The notes: a model not told the origin generated them from the letters alone. DNA of 64,000 nucleotides from Heritagella caecorum (GCA_904419035.1 CAJFQL010000008.1:1-64000), one strand, 5' to 3'; numbered from the stretch's first letter, positions 34,081 through 43,410 are shown. Translations and numbers: made by a program.

Positions 34081-37000
34081 TTATTCATCCGTCGAATCCG
34101 ACGAGTCTTCATCGCTGAACAGAGCTTCATCAAAGCCCATGCTATCGTCAAAGCCGAAGTCGTTGCCTTCGTCGGGATCTTCCACAGTGTACCCTTCGAT
34201 GTCGTCGCCTTCCTGCACCCCACTGGTCAGTTCGTCGGCGTAATCGCTGGGAGCAAAGCCCATGTTGTCATCATCGTCAAAGTTCTGTTTCAGGTCGATT
34301 TCCTGTTCGTCCTTATCCAGCACTTTCACATCCAGACCCAAGCTCTGCAGTTCTTTGATCAGCACCTTGAAGGATTCAGGCACACCGGGCTTCGGAATAT
34401 TCTGGCCCTTGACAATGGCTTCGTACGTCTTCACACGGCCGACCACATCGTCCGACTTCACAGTCAGGATTTCCTGCAGGGTATAAGCCGCGCCGTACGC
34501 TTCCAGCGCCCACACTTCCATTTCGCCGAAACGCTGGCCGCCGAACTGGGCTTTACCACCCAGAGGCTGCTGCGTAACCAGCGAGTACGGACCGGTGGAA
34601 CGGGCATGGATTTTATCATCGACCAGGTGGTGCAGCTTCAGGTAATACATCACACCCACCGTGACGCGGTTTTCGAACTTTTCACCGGTACGGCCATCGT
34701 AGACGGTCGTTTTGCAGTCGGGGGTCAGGTCGATTTTGCTAAAGTCGATCTTATCACCGAAATCAGCCGGGTTCAGCGGCGTTTCGGGGTTATACCATTT
34801 TTCATGGGCCAGAGCAAACGCATCGCGAATGTCGCTTTCATGGGCACCGTCGAAGACGGGCGTCATGATCTTCCAGCCCAGTGCACGGGCCGCATAGCCC
34901 AGGTGCACTTCCAGTACCTGCCCGATGTTCATACGGGAAGGCACGCCCAAGGGGTTCAGCACGATATCCAGCGGCGTACCGTCGGGCAGGAAGGGCATTT
35001 CTTCCTGCGGCAAAATGCGGGACACAACGCCCTTGTTGCCGTGACGGCCTGCCATCTTGTCGCCCACGCTGATCTTTCTCTTCTGGGCAATATAGCAGCG
35101 CACCACCTTGTTTACACCGGGGCTCAGTTCATCGTGGCTGTTCTCACGGGTGAAAACTTTCACATCCACCACGATGCCATATTCGCCGTGCGGCACACGC
35201 AAAGACGTGTCACGCACTTCTCTGGCTTTTTCACCGAAGATCGCGCGCAGCAGGCGTTCTTCCGCGGTGAGTTCCGTTTCGCCCTTGGGCGTTACCTTCC
35301 CCACCAGGATATCACCGGCACGCACATCGGCGCCCACACGGATAATCCCGCGGTCATCCAGATCCCGCAGCAGATCTTCGCTGACATTGGGAATGTCACG
35401 GGTGATTTCTTCCGGCCCCAACTTGGTGTCGCGGGCTTCGATTTCATATTCTTCAATGTGGATGGAGGTGTACACGTCGTCGCGCACGATCTTTTCATTG
35501 ATCAGAACGGCGTCTTCGTAGTTGTAACCTTCCCAGGTCATAAAGCCGATCAGGGCGTTTTTGCCCAGGGAAATTTCGCCATTGTGAATGGCGGGGCCGT
35601 CGGCGATGACATCGCCCTTTTCCACCCGTTCACCGCGGTTCACCACCGGTACCTGGTTGATACAGGTGCTCTGGTTGGAACGCATGAACTTCAGGATGTG
35701 GTAAATATCGGTTTCGCCGTTGTCGGCCGTGACACGCACTTCGTCAGCGCTGACGCTACGCACCACACCGCCGCGGCGGGCCAGCACACACACGCCGCTG
35801 TCCACGCCGGCTTTGTATTCCATACCGGTCCCGACAATAGGCGCTTCAGTACGCAACAGCGGAACAGCCTGCCGCTGCATGTTCGAACCCATCAGAGCAC
35901 GGTTGGCGTCGTCGTTTTCCAGGAACGGGATCATAGCCGTAGCCACCGAAACGACCATTCGAGGCGATACGTCCATGAAGTCCGCTTCGCGGCGGTCTAC
36001 TTCCACGAAGTTGTCGCGGTAACGGCCAACCACTTTCTGGTTCGCAAAGCAGTTGTTTTCATCCAGGGGTTCGTTCGCCTGGATAACCACGTATTCGTCT
36101 TCCATATCGGCCGTCATATACAGCACTTCGTCGGTTACATGGCCGGTGCCTTTTTCGACGCGGCGATACGGCGTTTCGATAAACCCGTATTCATTGATGC
36201 GGGCAAACGTAGCCAGGTACGAGATCAACCCGATGTTAGGTCCTTCAGGCGTTTCAATAGGACACATACGGCCGTAATGTGTATAGTGTACGTCACGCAC
36301 TTCGAACCCGGCGCGGTCACGGGACAGGCCGCCGGGGCCCAAAGCCGACAGACGGCGCTTGTGCGTCAGTTCGGCCAGGGGGTTCGTCTGATCCATGAAC
36401 TGGGACAGCGGCGAAGAACCGAAGAATTCTTTAATGGCCGCTACCACCGGACGGATGTTGATCAGGGTGTGGGGCGTGAGCTGGTCCGCTTCCTGTGCCT
36501 GCAGCGTCATCCGTTCACGAATCACGCGTTCCAACCGGGAGAACCCAATGCGGAACTGATTCTGCAGCAGTTCGCCTACCGAACGAATACGGCGGTTGCC
36601 CAGGTGGTCGATATCATCGGTGGTGCCAAGGCCCATGGCCAGGCAGTTCATATAGTTCACCGTGGAGAAAATGTCGTCCAGGATGATGTGTTTCGGAATC
36701 AATTCATCATGACGGGCGCGGATCATGTCCTTGAGGGCTTCTTCATTGTCCCCGCAGGCGTCCAGAATTTCGCTGAGCACCACATAGCGCACACGTTCAT
36801 TGATATCGCATTCCTCTTTGGCATCGAAGGAAACGTATTTCTGAATATCCACCATGCCATTGGAAATAATCTTGACTTCCCGGTCGCCTACCTGCACATA
36901 AGCCACCGTCACACCGGCGTCGTCCATTTCCGTAGCCAGTTCACGGGATACCACCGTACCGGCTTCGGCCATCACTTCGCCCGTGCTGGGGTTGACAATG

Positions 37001-37881
37001 GGCTGGGTCAGCTGCTGCCCGGCCAGACGGCCGCACAGGTTCAGCTTCTTATTGTACTTATAGCGGCCCACGCGGGACAGATCATACCGGCGTTCGTCAA
37101 AGAACAGGCCGTTGATGTGCGACTGCGCACTTTCAATCGTCGGCGGTTCGCTGGGACGCAGGCGGCGGTACACTTCGAAGAGGGCTTCTTCCTGGGTTTT
37201 GGTGGGGTCCTTTTCGATGGTGGCTTCGATACGGTCATCCGTACCGAAGTATTCCCGCAGCTGTTCGTCGGTACCCAGTCCCAGCGCACGCAGGAACACG
37301 GTTACCGGCAGTTTGCGGTTTTTATCGATGCGCACATAGAAGACATCGTTGGCATCGTTTTCATATTCCAGCCAGGCACCGCGGTTCGGGATGACCGTGG
37401 AGCTATACAGTTCCTTACCGGTTTTGTCGTATTCCATTTTGTAATACACGCCGGGGGAACGAACCAACTGGGAAACAATTACACGTTCGGCCCCGTTGAT
37501 TACAAACGTGCCGCTGTCGGTCATCAGAGGGAAATCTCCCATGAACACTTCGGATTCTTTCACTTCGCCGGTCTCACGATTGTGAAGACGGGCTTTTACC
37601 CGAAGAGCCGCTGCATACGTGGCGTCGCGCTCTTTGCACTCTTCCACACTGTAATTGGGCTTGTCATCCAGCTTGTAATCAACAAAGTCTAGAACCAGGT
37701 TGCCGGTAAAATCGGTAATCCCGGAAACGTCACGGAATACCTCTTTCAGCCCTTCGTCCAGAAACCACTTATACGAGTTCTTCTGGATCTCAATCAGGTT
37801 CGGCATGCCCAGCACTTCGTTGATGCGCGAAAAGCTCATGCGTTCTGTGCGGCCCAACTGCACCGGTTTGACATTCACCAT
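34081..37881 (-). CDS. rpoB: RNA polymerase beta subunit
   Basis: Forms the catalytic cleft with RpoC and binds rifampicin. The rifampicin region FFGSSPLSQFMDQTNPLAEL followed by THKRRLSALGPGG carries wild-type residues, so rifampicin sensitivity is expected. ATG 37881 (MVNVKPVQLGRTERMSFSR) is chosen over GTG 37893 for spacing from GGAG and for similarity to relatives; this gives 1266 residues. The last 65 or so residues form an acidic, low-complexity tail rich in D, E, G and S. rplJ and rplL, normally just upstream, are absent; rpoB has its own promoter. Confidence 0.97.
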   Translation of the reverse strand: MVNVKPVQLGRTERMSFSRINEVLGMPNLIEIQKNSYKWFLDEGLKEVFRDVSGITDFTGNLVLDFVDYKLDDKPNYSVEECKERDATYAAALRVKARLHNRETGEVKESEVFMGDFPLMTDSGTFVINGAERVIVSQLVRSPGVYYKMEYDKTGKELYSSTVIPNRGAWLEYENDANDVFYVRIDKNRKLPVTVFLRALGLGTDEQLREYFGTDDRIEATIEKDPTKTQEEALFEVYRRLRPSEPPTIESAQSHINGLFFDERRYDLSRVGRYKYNKKLNLCGRLAGQQLTQPIVNPSTGEVMAEAGTVVSRELATEMDDAGVTVAYVQVGDREVKIISNGMVDIQKYVSFDAKEECDINERVRYVVLSEILDACGDNEEALKDMIRARHDELIPKHIILDDIFSTVNYMNCLAMGLGTTDDIDHLGNRRIRSVGELLQNQFRIGFSRLERVIRERMTLQAQEADQLTPHTLINIRPVVAAIKEFFGSSPLSQFMDQTNPLAELTHKRRLSALGPGGLSRDRAGFEVRDVHYTHYGRMCPIETPEGPNIGLISYLATFARINEYGFIETPYRRVEKGTGHVTDEVLYMTADMEDEYVVIQANEPLDENNCFANQKVVGRYRDNFVEVDRREADFMDVSPRMVVSVATAMIPFLENDDANRALMGSNMQRQAVPLLRTEAPIVGTGMEYKAGVDSGVCVLARRGGVVRSVSADEVRVTADNGETDIYHILKFMRSNQSTCINQVPVVNRGERVEKGDVIADGPAIHNGEISLGKNALIGFMTWEGYNYEDAVLINEKIVRDDVYTSIHIEEYEIEARDTKLGPEEITRDIPNVSEDLLRDLDDRGIIRVGADVRAGDILVGKVTPKGETELTAEERLLRAIFGEKAREVRDTSLRVPHGEYGIVVDVKVFTRENSHDELSPGVNKVVRCYIAQKRKISVGDKMAGRHGNKGVVSRILPQEEMPFLPDGTPLDIVLNPLGVPSRMNIGQVLEVHLGYAARALGWKIMTPVFDGAHESDIRDAFALAHEKWYNPETPLNPADFGDKIDFSKIDLTPDCKTTVYDGRTGEKFENRVTVGVMYYLKLHHLVDDKIHARSTGPYSLVTQQPLGGKAQFGGQRFGEMEVWALEAYGAAYTLQEILTVKSDDVVGRVKTYEAIVKGQNIPKPGVPESFKVLIKELQSLGLDVKVLDKDEQEIDLKQNFDDDDNMGFAPSDYADELTSGVQEGDDIEGYTVEDPDEGNDFGFDDSMGFDEALFSDEDSSDSTDE

Positions 37882-37958
37882 TGGCTCTATCACTCCATAT
37901 CCATGTATTTCGCCCCGCCCTTTCTTTTTTCAAAGCGCGGCGATTGGGGGAACCGTTT

Positions 37959-37984
37959 TGCCGGAAAACAGGCGCCTTCCGGCA
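37959..37984 (-). promoter_or_regulatory. Hairpin in the rpoB leader
   Basis: TGCCGGAA (37977-37984 read on minus) pairs with TTCCGGCA (37959-37966), 10-base loop, in the about 195-base leader between promoter and rpoB. There is no T-run after it. Function unknown. Confidence 0.4.
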
Positions 37985-38081
37985 GATGGCAATTTAAACA
38001 AACTCTTGCATTTTTCAAAGAAATGTGCTATGGTATTTGCAGGTTACCAGAACATACATATCCATGATGATGCAGTATAAT

Positions 38082-38110
38082 AGTATACGGTAGATTTTTC
38101 GGACTGTCAA
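38082..38110 (-). promoter_or_regulatory. Promoter of rpoB-rpoC
   Basis: Minus strand -35 TTGACA (38105-38110), 17-base spacer, -10 TATACT (38082-38087). The -35 overlaps by two bases the hairpin at 38109-38142. Confidence 0.8.
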
Positions 38111-38142
38111 GGGATTTCCGCGTATTTTGTGGGAAATCCCTT
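38109..38142. terminator. Hairpin upstream of the rpoB promoter
   Basis: AAGGGATTTCC (38109-38119) pairs perfectly with GGAAATCCCTT (38132-38142), 12-base loop. T-rich on the plus-strand side; on the minus strand the promoter follows at once. It is a second block between the methyltransferase gene and rpoB. Confidence 0.55.
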
Positions 38143-38174
38143 TTCTTTTTCGTTTTTGGCGCCATATTTTGAAA

Positions 38175-38214
38175 GAACCCGTTCGCATTTGCCCTTGAGA
38201 ACGCGAACGGGTTC
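38175..38214 (-). terminator. Terminator after the methyltransferase gene
   Basis: GAACCCGTTCGC (38175-38186) pairs perfectly with GCGAACGGGTTC (38203-38214), 16-base loop, T-rich on both sides. It lies about 40 bases past the methyltransferase stop. Confidence 0.75.
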
Positions 38215-38254
38215 TTCTTTTTCTGTTTACAAACACCCGGAGGCGTGTGACATT

Positions 38255-38908
38255 TTACTCGCCCTTTTGTGCCTGCAGCAGCACGGTATCCCCCGCATGC
38301 CACACTTCCGTAATATGGCAAAAACCGGCTTTGCGCAGCAGTTCTTTTTCGTGGCTGACCGTAAGAGGAATATCGCTGTGCAGCATGTCTTCTTTGCCCC
38401 AGCCTTCCTCCTGCCGCAGCCGGGCATCCTCTTTCCGCAGCTTTTCTTCTTCGGCCGAGGAGCGCACCATATAATCCGCCAACAAAAACAACCCATCTTT
38501 CCGCAAAGAAGCCCAAATTTTGCGGTACAGGCGAAACTTTTCAACCGGCGCAAAATGATGAAAACTTTCAAATGACACGGCTACGTCAAAATGGTTGCGC
38601 CCAAAAGGATGGCGGAAATAATCGCCGCACACCACGGTCATACTTTTGTCCGTATACTTTTCTTTGAGCTTTTCCAACATTTGGGGGCACAAATCGATGG
38701 CATACACCATAATATCCGGCTTTTTTTCCCAAATTGCCTGCAATTCCAACCCGGTCCCGCACCCCAGGTCCAGCAGGTTTAAGGTATGGCCAGGTACCAA
38801 CGTGGCCATACGCCGGTACCCTTCTTCACAGCCTTCCACCTCTTGCAGCATGTGTTCCTCATACCCGTCGATTCGGCGTGCGAAAAAGTCCTCCATTCGT
38901 TCCAACAT
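38255..38908 (-). CDS. Class I SAM-dependent methyltransferase
   Basis: Motif I LLDLGCGTGLELQAIW near residue 47 and motif II YAIDLCPQML define the SAM pocket; CGDYFRHPFG and DVAVSFESFHHF follow as motifs III/IV. ATG 38908 (MLERMEDFFARRIDGYEEHML) has AAAAAAGGAGCGG upstream, giving 217 residues. The substrate is unknown; the protein resembles small-molecule or quinone-type methyltransferases in general fold only. It is flanked by terminators on both sides, so it is probably transcribed alone. Confidence 0.85.
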   Translation of the reverse strand: MLERMEDFFARRIDGYEEHMLQEVEGCEEGYRRMATLVPGHTLNLLDLGCGTGLELQAIWEKKPDIMVYAIDLCPQMLEKLKEKYTDKSMTVVCGDYFRHPFGRNHFDVAVSFESFHHFAPVEKFRLYRKIWASLRKDGLFLLADYMVRSSAEEEKLRKEDARLRQEEGWGKEDMLHSDIPLTVSHEKELLRKAGFCHITEVWHAGDTVLLQAQKGE

Positions 38909-38937
38909 GGTAAACCGCTCCTTTTTTCCCTGAAAAA

Positions 38938-38968
38938 CCGCCCGCACCATAAAAATGGCGCCGGGCGG
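38938..38968 (-). terminator. Terminator after the Rrf2 gene
   Basis: CCGCCCGCACCAT pairs with ATGGCGCCGGGCGG with one bulge, followed on the minus strand by five T. It separates the Rrf2/rpoD/dnaG operon from the methyltransferase gene. Confidence 0.8.
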
Positions 38969-38977
38969 CTGTTCCGC

Positions 38978-39382
38978 TTATTCTTCCTGTTTCGTATGCT
39001 CGTCCTGCGAAAATGTATAGGCCGCCAATTTCTCTCTGACAAGATCGGTGATTTCGGCGTAAATCTTATGAAACCGGCACGACGTGTGACAACACTGGTA
39101 CTGACTGTCCTGGCACCGGCTGATCCGGTAAGGGCCTTCGACCGCTTCAATCACTTCTAATAGGGTAATCATCCCGGCGGGACGCGCCAGCGTATAGCCG
39201 CCTTTGGCCCCTTTATACGATGTGACAATGCCACTGTGTACCAGGCTGCGCAGGATTTTTAGACAAAAGCGGGAGGGTACCTGTGCTTGTTCACTGACGG
39301 ATGCCGCATCCATGCGCTGCTGGGACCGTGCCAATACATCCACAATGCGCACGGCATAATCCGTTCCCTGTGTAATTTGCAC
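38978..39382 (-). CDS. Rrf2-family transcriptional regulator
   Basis: 134-residue winged-helix regulator: MQITQGTDYAVRIVDVLARS, helix-turn-helix around residues 25-50 (ASVSEQAQVPSRFCLKILRS), and the family wing GIVTSYKGAKGGYTLARP. The segment RCQDSQYQCCHTSCRF near residue 92 has four cysteines (spacing C-x6-CC-x3-C), close to the position of the [2Fe-2S] ligands of IscR, though the spacing differs from IscR's C-x5-C-x5-C. GTG start after AAGGAGGAG. It is 26 bases after rpoD, so it may be cotranscribed. A redox or Fe-S sensor is inferred. Confidence 0.85.
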   Translation of the reverse strand: MQITQGTDYAVRIVDVLARSQQRMDAASVSEQAQVPSRFCLKILRSLVHSGIVTSYKGAKGGYTLARPAGMITLLEVIEAVEGPYRISRCQDSQYQCCHTSCRFHKIYAEITDLVREKLAAYTFSQDEHTKQEE

Positions 39383-39408
39383 CAGAAACTCCTCCTTTCC
39401 ACATGGAT

Positions 39409-40503
39409 TTAATCCAGAAAATCTTTCAGGCGCTTGCTGCGGCTGGGATGGCGCAATTTCCGCAGAGCTTTGGCTTCGATCTGGCGAATGCGTTCCCGGG
39501 TTACATTGAATTCTTTGCCCACTTCTTCCAACGTACGGCTGCGGCCATCCTCCAGGCCAAAGCGAAGTTTGAGCACTTTGGCTTCCCGGTCGGTCAGGGT
39601 GCTGAGCACTTCCGTCAGCTGTTCTTTGAGCAGCGTGTGCGAAGCGGCATCCTGCGGCGCCGGTGCATCATCGTCAGGAATAAAATCCCCCAGATGGCTG
39701 TCTTCTTCTTCGCCAATGGGCGTTTCCAGCGAAACGGGTTCCTGGGCCACCCGCATGATTTCGCGCACTTTGTCTTCGGGCATGTCCAGCACATACGCAA
39801 TATCTTCGGCCGAAGGTTCGTGGCCATTCTGGTGCAACAGCTGGCTCGATACCTTCTTTACTTTGTTGATGGTTTCGACCATGTGCACCGGAATCCGGAT
39901 GGTACGGGCCTGGTCGGCAATGGCGCGGGTAATAGCCTGCCGGATCCACCACGTGGCATAGGTAGAAAACTTAAAGCCCTTGGTATAGTCGAATTTTTCC
40001 ACCGCCTTGATCAGCCCCAGGTTCCCTTCCTGAATCAGATCGAGGAACTGCATGCCTCTGCCCAAATACCGTTTGGCAATGCTGACCACCAGACGCAGGT
40101 TGGCTTCCGACAGCCGCTTTTTGGCCGCTTCGTCCCCTTCTTTAATCCGCTTGGCCAGTTCGATTTCTTCGTCCGGCGACAACAGCGGCACCCGGCCGAT
40201 TTCCTTTAAATACACCTTCACCGGGTCGTCAATGGCAATGCCCTCGGTAGAGAGCGCATTTTCCATTTCTTCCGGTTCGATCTCCGGTTCTTCCAGGATG
40301 ATATCGTCAATCTGCAGATCAGCCATATCGTCTACGATTTCGATTCCCTGGCTTTCCAAAATATCATACAGCTTTTCAAACTGCTCGGGTTCTATATCCA
40401 TATCGCCAAAGGCGTCGCTGATTTCTTTTGTCGTCAGCGAGCCTTTGGATTTCCCGGTTTCCAACAGATCGTGAACCACGTTCTTTTTATTCTGTACTTC
40501 CAT
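39409..40503 (-). CDS. rpoD: Primary sigma factor RpoD/SigA
   Basis: Housekeeping sigma factor that directs RNA polymerase to TTGACA/TATAAT promoters, which are common in this window. Region 1.2 is near residue 85 (DPVKVYLKEIGRVPLLSPDEE), region 2 has FSTYATWWIRQAITRAIADQ, and region 4 contains TREAKVLKLRFG-type DREAKVLKLRFGLEDG and GKEFNVTRERIRQIEAKAL. The 364 residues are typical of Bacillota SigA. It starts 3 bases after the dnaG stop, the conserved macromolecular-synthesis arrangement (without rpsU). Confidence 0.97.
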   Translation of the reverse strand: MEVQNKKNVVHDLLETGKSKGSLTTKEISDAFGDMDIEPEQFEKLYDILESQGIEIVDDMADLQIDDIILEEPEIEPEEMENALSTEGIAIDDPVKVYLKEIGRVPLLSPDEEIELAKRIKEGDEAAKKRLSEANLRLVVSIAKRYLGRGMQFLDLIQEGNLGLIKAVEKFDYTKGFKFSTYATWWIRQAITRAIADQARTIRIPVHMVETINKVKKVSSQLLHQNGHEPSAEDIAYVLDMPEDKVREIMRVAQEPVSLETPIGEEEDSHLGDFIPDDDAPAPQDAASHTLLKEQLTEVLSTLTDREAKVLKLRFGLEDGRSRTLEEVGKEFNVTRERIRQIEAKALRKLRHPSRSKRLKDFLD

Positions 40504-40506
40504 GCG

Positions 40507-42282
40507 TCAGTTCCTCCTGTTTTTCTGTTCCCGGATCTTTAAAAGCTGGAGAGCCAGCTCTTCGTCCGTTGCCTTTTTTATGCCTTCCCGGCCCAGGCTT
40601 TCGCTTTCGGCCAGAATTACACCGATCAGTTCGCCCACATCCCGCCGGGTGAGGGGCGCTTCATGGCGGCGGGCCAACATATGCGCCACCGAAGCCATTT
40701 CATCCACCGTCAAACTTTCGCTCAGATCGGACAAAGATACACTGGTACCTGTTCCTATCTTTTCCAGCAAACTGGCATATACACGGCGATTAAAGGCCGT
40801 GCAGAATTTTTCCGGTGGAATTTTCTCGCGAATTTTTCCGGCGTCGTCCGGGTGATCGAACAAATAGACGATCAATCCTTCCTCGGCCGCCGCCGCCCGC
40901 AGATGATCTTTCTTTTCCGGGTTCACCCGGTCTTTCACAGCGCTGAGCTCCTGTTGCTCCTGGCGCAGTTCCTGCCGGCGCCGGGTTTTCACACGTTTGC
41001 GATCGAGCTGCCGCAGCAGCAGCAAAACCGAGCTGCGTTCCACGCCCGTTTCTTCGGCCAAACGGCCGGCATATACGTCGCGCTCAATGGGGTTTTCAAT
41101 TTCCGATAGTACTTCCGCCGCCGCGTTTAAGTACTGCACCCGGCCGCTTTCTGTTTGAATATTTTGCTGGTCTTTTAACTTCTGCAACCGGTATTCTACG
41201 TCGTTGCTGCAAGTTTCCAGCAGTTTTTTAAACAGGATCGGGCCCTTTTCCCCATGAGACCGTATAAATTCGTCGGGGTCTTTGCCGTCGGGCACCGTGA
41301 GCACCCGCACCAGCAGCCCTGCGTCCCGCAAAATGGGCATAGCGCGAGCCGTAGCCTTTTGCCCGGCCCCATCGGCATCGTAACAGATCACCACTTCTTT
41401 GGTGTACCGGCTCATCAGCCGCGCCTGTTCCGCTGTCAGCGATGTGCCCAGGGAAGCAATGGCCTGGGGGAAGCCCGCTTGGTGCAGCGCGATCACGTCC
41501 ATATAGCCTTCGGCCAAAATCAGGTAGCCAGCCTCGGCATTTTTCGCAAAGTTCATAGCGAACAGCCCGTTACTCTTGTGGTACACGGGGGTGTCGTTGG
41601 TATTGATGTACTTGGGCTTTTCGTCCGTGAGAATCCGCCCACCAAACGCGACCACGTTGCCCCGCAAATCGATAATCGGATACATGACCCGGTCGTGAAA
41701 GCGGTCCATCGCCCGGCCGCTGCGGCTGCGAAACGCCACATTGGCGGTGATCATCTCGTCTTCCGTATAGCCGGCTTTCCGCAAATGGTCGCAAAGGGTA
41801 AACCGGCCAGGTGGTGAAAAGCCCAACCCAAAATGACGGATCGTGCGCAGGGAAAGCCCGCGGTTTGTCAAGTACGCAAGCCCCGCCTTGCCCTCTTCCC
41901 CCATCAAAAACCGGTGAAAAAAGCGGGCCGATTCCCGGTTAATCTCCAACACCCGGGTCCGCAGCCGCGCCATCCCATCGTCCACCCGTTCTTCCGGCAC
42001 GGGAATGCCGGCCCGCTGCGCGAGAAAACGGACGGCCTCCATGTAATCCAAGTTTTCGATGCGGCGGATAAAGGTGATCACGTCACCCCCCGCTCCGCAG
42101 CCAAAACAATAAAATGACCCGTTTTCCGGATACAAATTAAAGGAAGGGGTCTTTTCATGGTGGAATGGGCAAAGCCCTACCATATTGCGGCCCCGCCGTT
42201 TGAGCTGTACATACGAAGAAACAATATCGGTAATATCACTGCGAGCCTTGAGCTCTTCCAAAAAAGAATCCGGTAATGGCAC
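40507..42282 (-). CDS. dnaG: DNA primase
   Basis: Synthesises RNA primers for replication. CHC2 zinc-finger near residue 38 (CPFHHEKTPSFNLYPEN then FYCFGCGAGG), TOPRIM core with LAEGYMDVIALHQAG near residue 260 and CYDADGAGQKATARAM near 310, and a C-terminal DnaB-binding region ending at 591. The frame opens with GTG 42291, but GTG 42282 (VPLPDSFLEELK) is about 6 bases after AAGGGGGTGA and is preferred. It is followed at once by rpoD. Confidence 0.95.
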   Translation of the reverse strand: MPLPDSFLEELKARSDITDIVSSYVQLKRRGRNMVGLCPFHHEKTPSFNLYPENGSFYCFGCGAGGDVITFIRRIENLDYMEAVRFLAQRAGIPVPEERVDDGMARLRTRVLEINRESARFFHRFLMGEEGKAGLAYLTNRGLSLRTIRHFGLGFSPPGRFTLCDHLRKAGYTEDEMITANVAFRSRSGRAMDRFHDRVMYPIIDLRGNVVAFGGRILTDEKPKYINTNDTPVYHKSNGLFAMNFAKNAEAGYLILAEGYMDVIALHQAGFPQAIASLGTSLTAEQARLMSRYTKEVVICYDADGAGQKATARAMPILRDAGLLVRVLTVPDGKDPDEFIRSHGEKGPILFKKLLETCSNDVEYRLQKLKDQQNIQTESGRVQYLNAAAEVLSEIENPIERDVYAGRLAEETGVERSSVLLLLRQLDRKRVKTRRRQELRQEQQELSAVKDRVNPEKKDHLRAAAAEEGLIVYLFDHPDDAGKIREKIPPEKFCTAFNRRVYASLLEKIGTGTSVSLSDLSESLTVDEMASVAHMLARRHEAPLTRRDVGELIGVILAESESLGREGIKKATDEELALQLLKIREQKNRRN

Positions 42283-42408
42283 GATTCTCACCCCCTTTGT
42301 GAAAAGGAATCGAAAACCAGCCCGAAGCCATATGGGCGAAAAAGCTCTCTATAAAGAAATATACGCAAAAAATCGGTTTTTCCCTTTTTCTTTTTTCTTT
42401 TTTTCTTC

Positions 42409-43044
42409 CTATTCGGGAAGAATTTCCTGCTGAAAATACTTTTCTCCCGTCACCTCTGCCTGGACTTGCCCATTGGAAGCATCGGCCAGACGTTTTTGAA
42501 AATGCGGCACCAGCGCGGGTTCCATATGAAAATCGATTTCCACGTGTTCACCAAACCGCGTGTCGTCGATCAGGCCACCACATTCGGGTATTAAAGAATC
42601 CAGCCGTCCGTACCGGCTGTAATCACAGGCAAGCGTCAGCATCTGGCAAGGTTTCATACAGACGATACCCGCCGCCTTCACCGCAATGGAAGATGTGTGG
42701 GAATACGCCCGAACCAAACCGCCGCCACCCAGCAAAATGCCGCCAAAATACCGGGTAGCCACCACCACGACATCCACCAGGTTGCTTTTTTGCAGCACAT
42801 CCAATACCGGCATGCCCGCTGTACCCTGAGGTTCTCCGTCGTCATTATAGCGCTGGATTTGGCCGTCCCGCAGCCGGTAGGCGTACACATTGTGCGTCGC
42901 GTCCCAGTGGCGGGACCGAATTTCGTCGATAAACGCGACCGCTTCTTCCTGCGTGGTAACCGGGCGGCACCACCCGATAAAACGGGAGCGCTTTTCCGTA
43001 AATTCCGCGCTGGCAAATTCTTTTACCGTTCGATATTCCGTCAT
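42409..43044 (-). CDS. YigZ/IMPACT family protein
   Basis: 211-residue protein with the UPF0029 signature region GEPQGTAGMPVLDVLQKSNL, VATRYFGGILLGGGGLVRAY near residue 105 and RYNDDGEPQG. The bacterial YigZ group is linked to translation or ribosome protection through the eukaryotic IMPACT homologue; the precise reaction is not established. ATG 43044 follows GGCGAAAGG; the frame is open upstream to 43104. A terminator after rpmE separates it from that gene. The gap to dnaG is 126 bases and rich in pyrimidines on the plus strand. Confidence 0.88.
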   Translation of the reverse strand: MTEYRTVKEFASAEFTEKRSRFIGWCRPVTTQEEAVAFIDEIRSRHWDATHNVYAYRLRDGQIQRYNDDGEPQGTAGMPVLDVLQKSNLVDVVVVATRYFGGILLGGGGLVRAYSHTSSIAVKAAGIVCMKPCQMLTLACDYSRYGRLDSLIPECGGLIDDTRFGEHVEIDFHMEPALVPHFQKRLADASNGQVQAEVTGEKYFQQEILPE

Positions 43045-43080
43045 CCTTTCGCCCCCCACGTTTTTGGAAGAAAAAAATAT

Positions 43081-43113
43081 AGGCGGCGCCTGGTTAGCCC
43101 ACATGCGCCGCCT
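43081..43113 (-). terminator. rpmE terminator
   Basis: AGGCGGCGC (43081-43089) pairs perfectly with GCGCCGCCT (43105-43113), 15-base loop; on the minus strand a TATATTTTTTTC tail follows. Confidence 0.85.
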
Positions 43114-43131
43114 GTATTTATGCTGTGTGAA

Positions 43132-43335
43132 TTATTTGCCAAGGCCGTAACGCTTTTTGAACATATCAACGCGCCCGCTGGTATCCACCAACTTCTGTTT
43201 GCCGGTGAAGAACGGATGGCATTTGGAACAAATTTCCACGCGAATATCCTTTTTCGTGGAGGCCGTTTCGATCACATTGCCACAGGCACAGGTAATCGTG
43301 GTCTTCTCGTACTTGGGATGCAGATTTTCTTTCAT
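43132..43335 (-). CDS. rpmE: 50S ribosomal protein L31 (zinc form)
   Basis: 67-residue zinc-binding L31. The C-x-C pair in TCACGNVIETAS and the C-x-x-C pair in EICSKCHPFFTG are intact, which marks the C+ paralogue that is normally replaced by a cysteine-free form in zinc starvation. Ends KKRYGLGK. It has its own promoter at 43382-43410 and terminator, so it is monocistronic. Confidence 0.97.
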   Translation of the reverse strand: MKENLHPKYEKTTITCACGNVIETASTKKDIRVEICSKCHPFFTGKQKLVDTSGRVDMFKKRYGLGK

Positions 43336-43381
43336 GTTGTCTGGTCACCTCTTTCAGCCGTACTGCAAGATTAACAAATGG

Positions 43382-43410
43382 ATTATAGCACAAGCCCGTC
43401 AGAAATGCAA
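43382..43410 (-). promoter_or_regulatory. Promoter of rpmE
   Basis: Minus strand -35 TTGCAT (43405-43410), 17-base spacer, -10 TATAAT (43382-43387) with TGTGC before it. Confidence 0.7.

Noticed and set aside
34606..37692. Long plus-strand open frame (1028 codons) opposite rpoB
   Set aside because: An antisense shadow of the highly conserved rpoB gene; composition artefact of codon use.
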